64,000 nucleotides of DNA from WVYX01 sp039586815 (GTDB taxonomy: Bacteria > Gemmatimonadota > Gemmatimonadetes > Gemmatimonadales > GWC2-71-9). Location: the NCBI GenBank assembly GCA_039586815.1, contig JBDHJR010000011.1:21480-85479 (forward strand), written 5' to 3'. Below, piece by piece: positions 61,965 to 64,000 of the stretch; position 1 is the stretch's first letter, and each line of letters starts with the position of its first letter. The notes beneath the pieces are model-generated. The model was given only the letters and a program-made list of their open reading frames with translations, ran no database searches and was not told the origin of the DNA. The position numbers were made by a program, and so were the translations under genes.

Positions 61965-63506
61965 CTACGGCAGCGCGTTCTCGACTCGCTCGAACGGCGC
62001 CTCGATCCGCTCCTGGGCATACGGCGTGTAGGAGAAGGCGAGGCCGTACTGGTCGTGTCGCATCCCGCCGTCCAGATCCATGTCCACCACGCGCTGATAG
62101 CGCGCGACAGCCTCGTCACGCCGCGCCAGGAGGTCGAGCACGTGCCCCTGCCATAGCAGGGCCGTCGCCTGATCGCTATCGTCCTGCTCGGTCCCGGCGA
62201 CCTCCTCCATCCGCAAGAACGCCTCGAGTGCTTCCTCGTACCGCTCCGCGTCGTACAGTGCGAATCCGATGCGGCGCAGCTCCGCGGTCTCGTGCATCGC
62301 GTCGAGCCAAGCCGCCGCGTACACCGCCGCGATTCCCCGGCTCCCCTCTCGACCCGGACCCGCAGCACGCACCACATACCGTGGCGAGCCCTGCCAGGCC
62401 GTTCGCCATGCCTCCAGGTGTCGCTGGTACGCCTCGCGCTCCGCCGCGCTCACGGGCGTCAGGCCGCGCAGAAACGTCTCGAGCTCGCCGAAGAAGTCCT
62501 CCGGGTTCTCGCCGAAGATCTCGTGCCCGGCGCCCGCGATCACGACCATGCGGGCGTGCGGATGGTTGCGTGACAGGATCGTCGGCTTCTCGTCACCCCA
62601 GGTCAGATCCCACTTCCCCTCCAGCAGGAGCGTGGGAATGGGGTTCCCTTCGAATGCGCCGGAGAGATCGACCTTGTTCGCGCTCCGATTCAGCATCCCG
62701 TTGAAATCGTCGTCGTTGACCCACTCGTAGCGTGCGATCTGTGCGATCTTTTCGGGGGTGGGCTTGTAGAAACGCTGCCGCTTCCAGTCGCCGTTGGTGA
62801 AGTTGTTGTAGATGATCTGCTCGATGTACTCCTGCCTGGACCACCCCCGCTCGGCGCGCAGCGTCCGCAACTCCTCCCGCACCGCCCGCATGCCGTCCCG
62901 CTCGGCGTCGGAGATGTACTCCATCTGGCGAGAGTGCCCCAGATCCGTCCACAGCCCGGGGCTCGCTCCCACGAGCACCAGACCAGCGACGTGCTCCGGG
63001 TGCATCGTCGTGTAGTACTGCGCGAGAAAGCCGCCGTACGAGTAGCCGAGCAGCACCCACTGGTCCACGCCGAGCGCTGCGCGCAGGTTGTCGAGATCGG
63101 CCACAGCCTGCTCGACGCTGTACCCGTGTTCCCCGGGTTCGAAGTCGGACAGGCCGGTTCCGCGCTGGTCGTAGTAGATGACGCGCGCGTACCCCGCGGC
63201 CCGGCCGAACCACGGGTGGAAGTAGTGATGCGTTCCGCCGGGACCCCCATTGATCAACACGAGGGGAATCCCGGTGCCTTCCTCCTCGACGTGCAGCTCC
63301 GCGTCACCCACGCCGACCCGGCGCACGGTCAGGTCGAGGCCGGATTCCAGCCGTGGGACCTCGGGGACCGCTCGCACGCCGTCTTCGACATGGACGACCC
63401 GATCGCGCACGGTCTCCCGTTCCTGCGCCGCAGCACCGGTCGTGAGAAGCGTGAGTCCACCGAGGGACGGCACCAGGACTGTGGCCCATCGAAACGCTCG
63501 CGTCAT
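61965..63506 (-). CDS. Alpha/beta hydrolase (proline-iminopeptidase-like) with C-terminal TPR
   Basis: 513 aa from ATG 63506; signal peptide ending TGAAAQ (about 1-28). Hydrolase part: INGGPGGTHHYFHPW (oxyanion region, about 85-99), nucleophile Ser156 in GYSYGGFLAQ, KWDLTWGDE (acid) and GAGHEIFGE (His). The last 130 residues hold two or three TPR-like helix pairs (LRRIGFALYDAERYEEALEAF, ATALLWQGHVLDLLARRDEA in part), an unusual addition. Probably releases N-terminal residues (Pro-type) from peptides. 192 bp upstream of the S9 gene on the same strand; a joint peptide-degradation role is likely. Confidence 0.87.
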   Translation of the reverse strand: MTRAFRWATVLVPSLGGLTLLTTGAAAQERETVRDRVVHVEDGVRAVPEVPRLESGLDLTVRRVGVGDAELHVEEEGTGIPLVLINGGPGGTHHYFHPWFGRAAGYARVIYYDQRGTGLSDFEPGEHGYSVEQAVADLDNLRAALGVDQWVLLGYSYGGFLAQYYTTMHPEHVAGLVLVGASPGLWTDLGHSRQMEYISDAERDGMRAVREELRTLRAERGWSRQEYIEQIIYNNFTNGDWKRQRFYKPTPEKIAQIARYEWVNDDDFNGMLNRSANKVDLSGAFEGNPIPTLLLEGKWDLTWGDEKPTILSRNHPHARMVVIAGAGHEIFGENPEDFFGELETFLRGLTPVSAAEREAYQRHLEAWRTAWQGSPRYVVRAAGPGREGSRGIAAVYAAAWLDAMHETAELRRIGFALYDAERYEEALEAFLRMEEVAGTEQDDSDQATALLWQGHVLDLLARRDEAVARYQRVVDMDLDGGMRHDQYGLAFSYTPYAQERIEAPFERVENALP

Positions 63507-63926
63507 ACTTCGCTCTCCCATACGTTGGGCGACCACGCGCGGTCGCTGCTGAGGCAGGGTGAACGCCGCCTCGGCGCCACCCCGGAGCCCGCCGCCGGGG
63601 CATGGCTCACGTCCCTATTGTTATCATTTTTGTCGGGAAGGGGATAGTCCGGCACCCTTCCTGACCCAACAACCCGCGACGCATCAGTTCACGTCCTGCA
63701 CGCAGGGCTCCTCGACGAACACGTGGGTCCCTCGGCCGGTGGAGGGAGTCGGCACAGCGGTTGACGGAGCGGACCCGCAAGAAACATTGCCAGACCACCT
63801 CATGGGCGGTCTGGCAGCTTGTTACTCAATCGGGACGGCGGGATTCGTTGCGCAGCAGAGCGAGGCCGCAGAGCGGCCGCAGCTCCACCCGCGACCCCCT
63901 GAACCCCATGGGCCTCTCCCCGCGCA
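63507..63926. other. Gap between the hydrolase-TPR gene and the P-type ATPase
   Basis: 420 bp. It holds an AT-rich patch near 63615-63640, a hairpin (63788-63816) and a short minus-strand frame of about 40 codons ending VEEPCVQDVN that is too short and unsupported to call. I saw no RNA gene or known regulatory element. Confidence 0.5.
63788..63816 (-). terminator. Hairpin, probable terminator of the P-type ATPase gene
   Basis: Perfect 9-bp arms (TGCCAGACC / GGTCTGGCA) with an 11-base loop, about 110 bp after the ATPase stop. On the minus strand AATGTTTCTT follows, a modest T tract. Confidence 0.45.
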
Positions 63927-64000
63927 TCACGCTTGTGCGGCCCGCAACCGCAACGCATTGCCGATCACGGACACCGAACTGAAGCTCATGGCCGCGGCGG
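63927..64000 (-). CDS. C-terminus of a heavy-metal P1B-type ATPase (partial, cut by right edge)
   Basis: The last 24 codons read AAAMSFSSVSVIGNALRLR then AAQA and TGA. This is the end of the last helix of copper/zinc-translocating P-type ATPases, whose usual form is MxxSSVSVVxNALRLR with the conserved MxxSS motif. These pumps export Cu(I) or other soft metals. The rest lies outside the window. No metallochaperone or metal sensor gene is visible on this side. Confidence 0.85.
   Translation of the reverse strand, partial: AAAMSFSSVSVIGNALRLRAAQA

Noticed and set aside
63607..63798. 63-codon minus-strand frame near the right end
   Set aside because: Mostly Arg-rich noise crossing a hairpin; no ribosome-binding site or domain.

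Overview
The window is GC-rich bacterial chromosome, densely coded on both strands. Gene content suggests a Gram-negative, probably aerobic heterotroph of the Gemmatimonadota or a neighbouring phylum. The signs are a SusC/SusD pair, many exported enzymes with signal peptides ending in AxAQ, many lipoproteins, CRTAC1 (FG-GAP + ASPIC/UnbV) proteins, and a TPR-bearing Ser/Thr kinase. The phylum is inferred; there is no rRNA or other marker here. I saw no tRNA, rRNA, CRISPR array, transposase or prophage.

Layout. 1-5.1 kb: the start of an exported protein, then a SusD-SusC nutrient uptake pair (minus strand) ending at a strong hairpin. 5.3-6.6 kb: a membrane-anchored reductive-dehalogenase-like Fe-S protein. 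6.6-10.5 kb: a four-gene metal-type ABC uptake set (porin, ZnuA-like lipoprotein, FtsX/MacB-type permease, LolD-type ATPase). 10.6-18.5 kb: two related small outer-membrane barrels around an unknown membrane protein, a VOC protein, a Ser/Thr kinase, a small periplasmic protein and ApbE. 18.5-24.2 kb: an exported arginase-fold protein diverges from a PurF-like protein, acyl-CoA dehydrogenase and an M14 carboxypeptidase. 24.2-30.5 kb: propeller lipoprotein, DEAD-box helicase, small basic protein, HTH protein, TPR lipoprotein, alpha/beta hydrolase.

30.5-36.3 kb: a compact cluster. A radical SAM protein diverges from a translationally coupled operon of small membrane protein, SDR, UbiA prenyltransferase, diacylglycerol-kinase-like enzyme and ThiL-like enzyme. 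A symmetric four-half-site element (CGTCAA, CGTCAA, TTGACG, TTGACG with 11-bp spacing) lies between the divergent starts. This looks like an undescribed prenyl/lipid pathway with its own operator, and is my best candidate for a new system.

36.3-41.4 kb: beta-helix/lectin-like protein and propeller-amidohydrolase. 41.6-55.9 kb: a pentaheme cytochrome c with membrane domain, a CRTAC1 protein and a TPR protein converge on an operon of three very large CRTAC1 proteins: a second candidate system, probably exported and electron-transfer linked. 55.9-64 kb: mostly exported hydrolases (ankyrin-propeller protein, DUF5700-like protease, S9 peptidase, alpha/beta hydrolase-TPR), a duplicated scrap of the S9 gene end, and the C-terminus of a heavy-metal P-type ATPase at the right edge.

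Many neighbouring genes are joined by ATGA, GTGA or TGATG stop-start overlaps, and three convergent pairs share a single CTAG as both stop codons.
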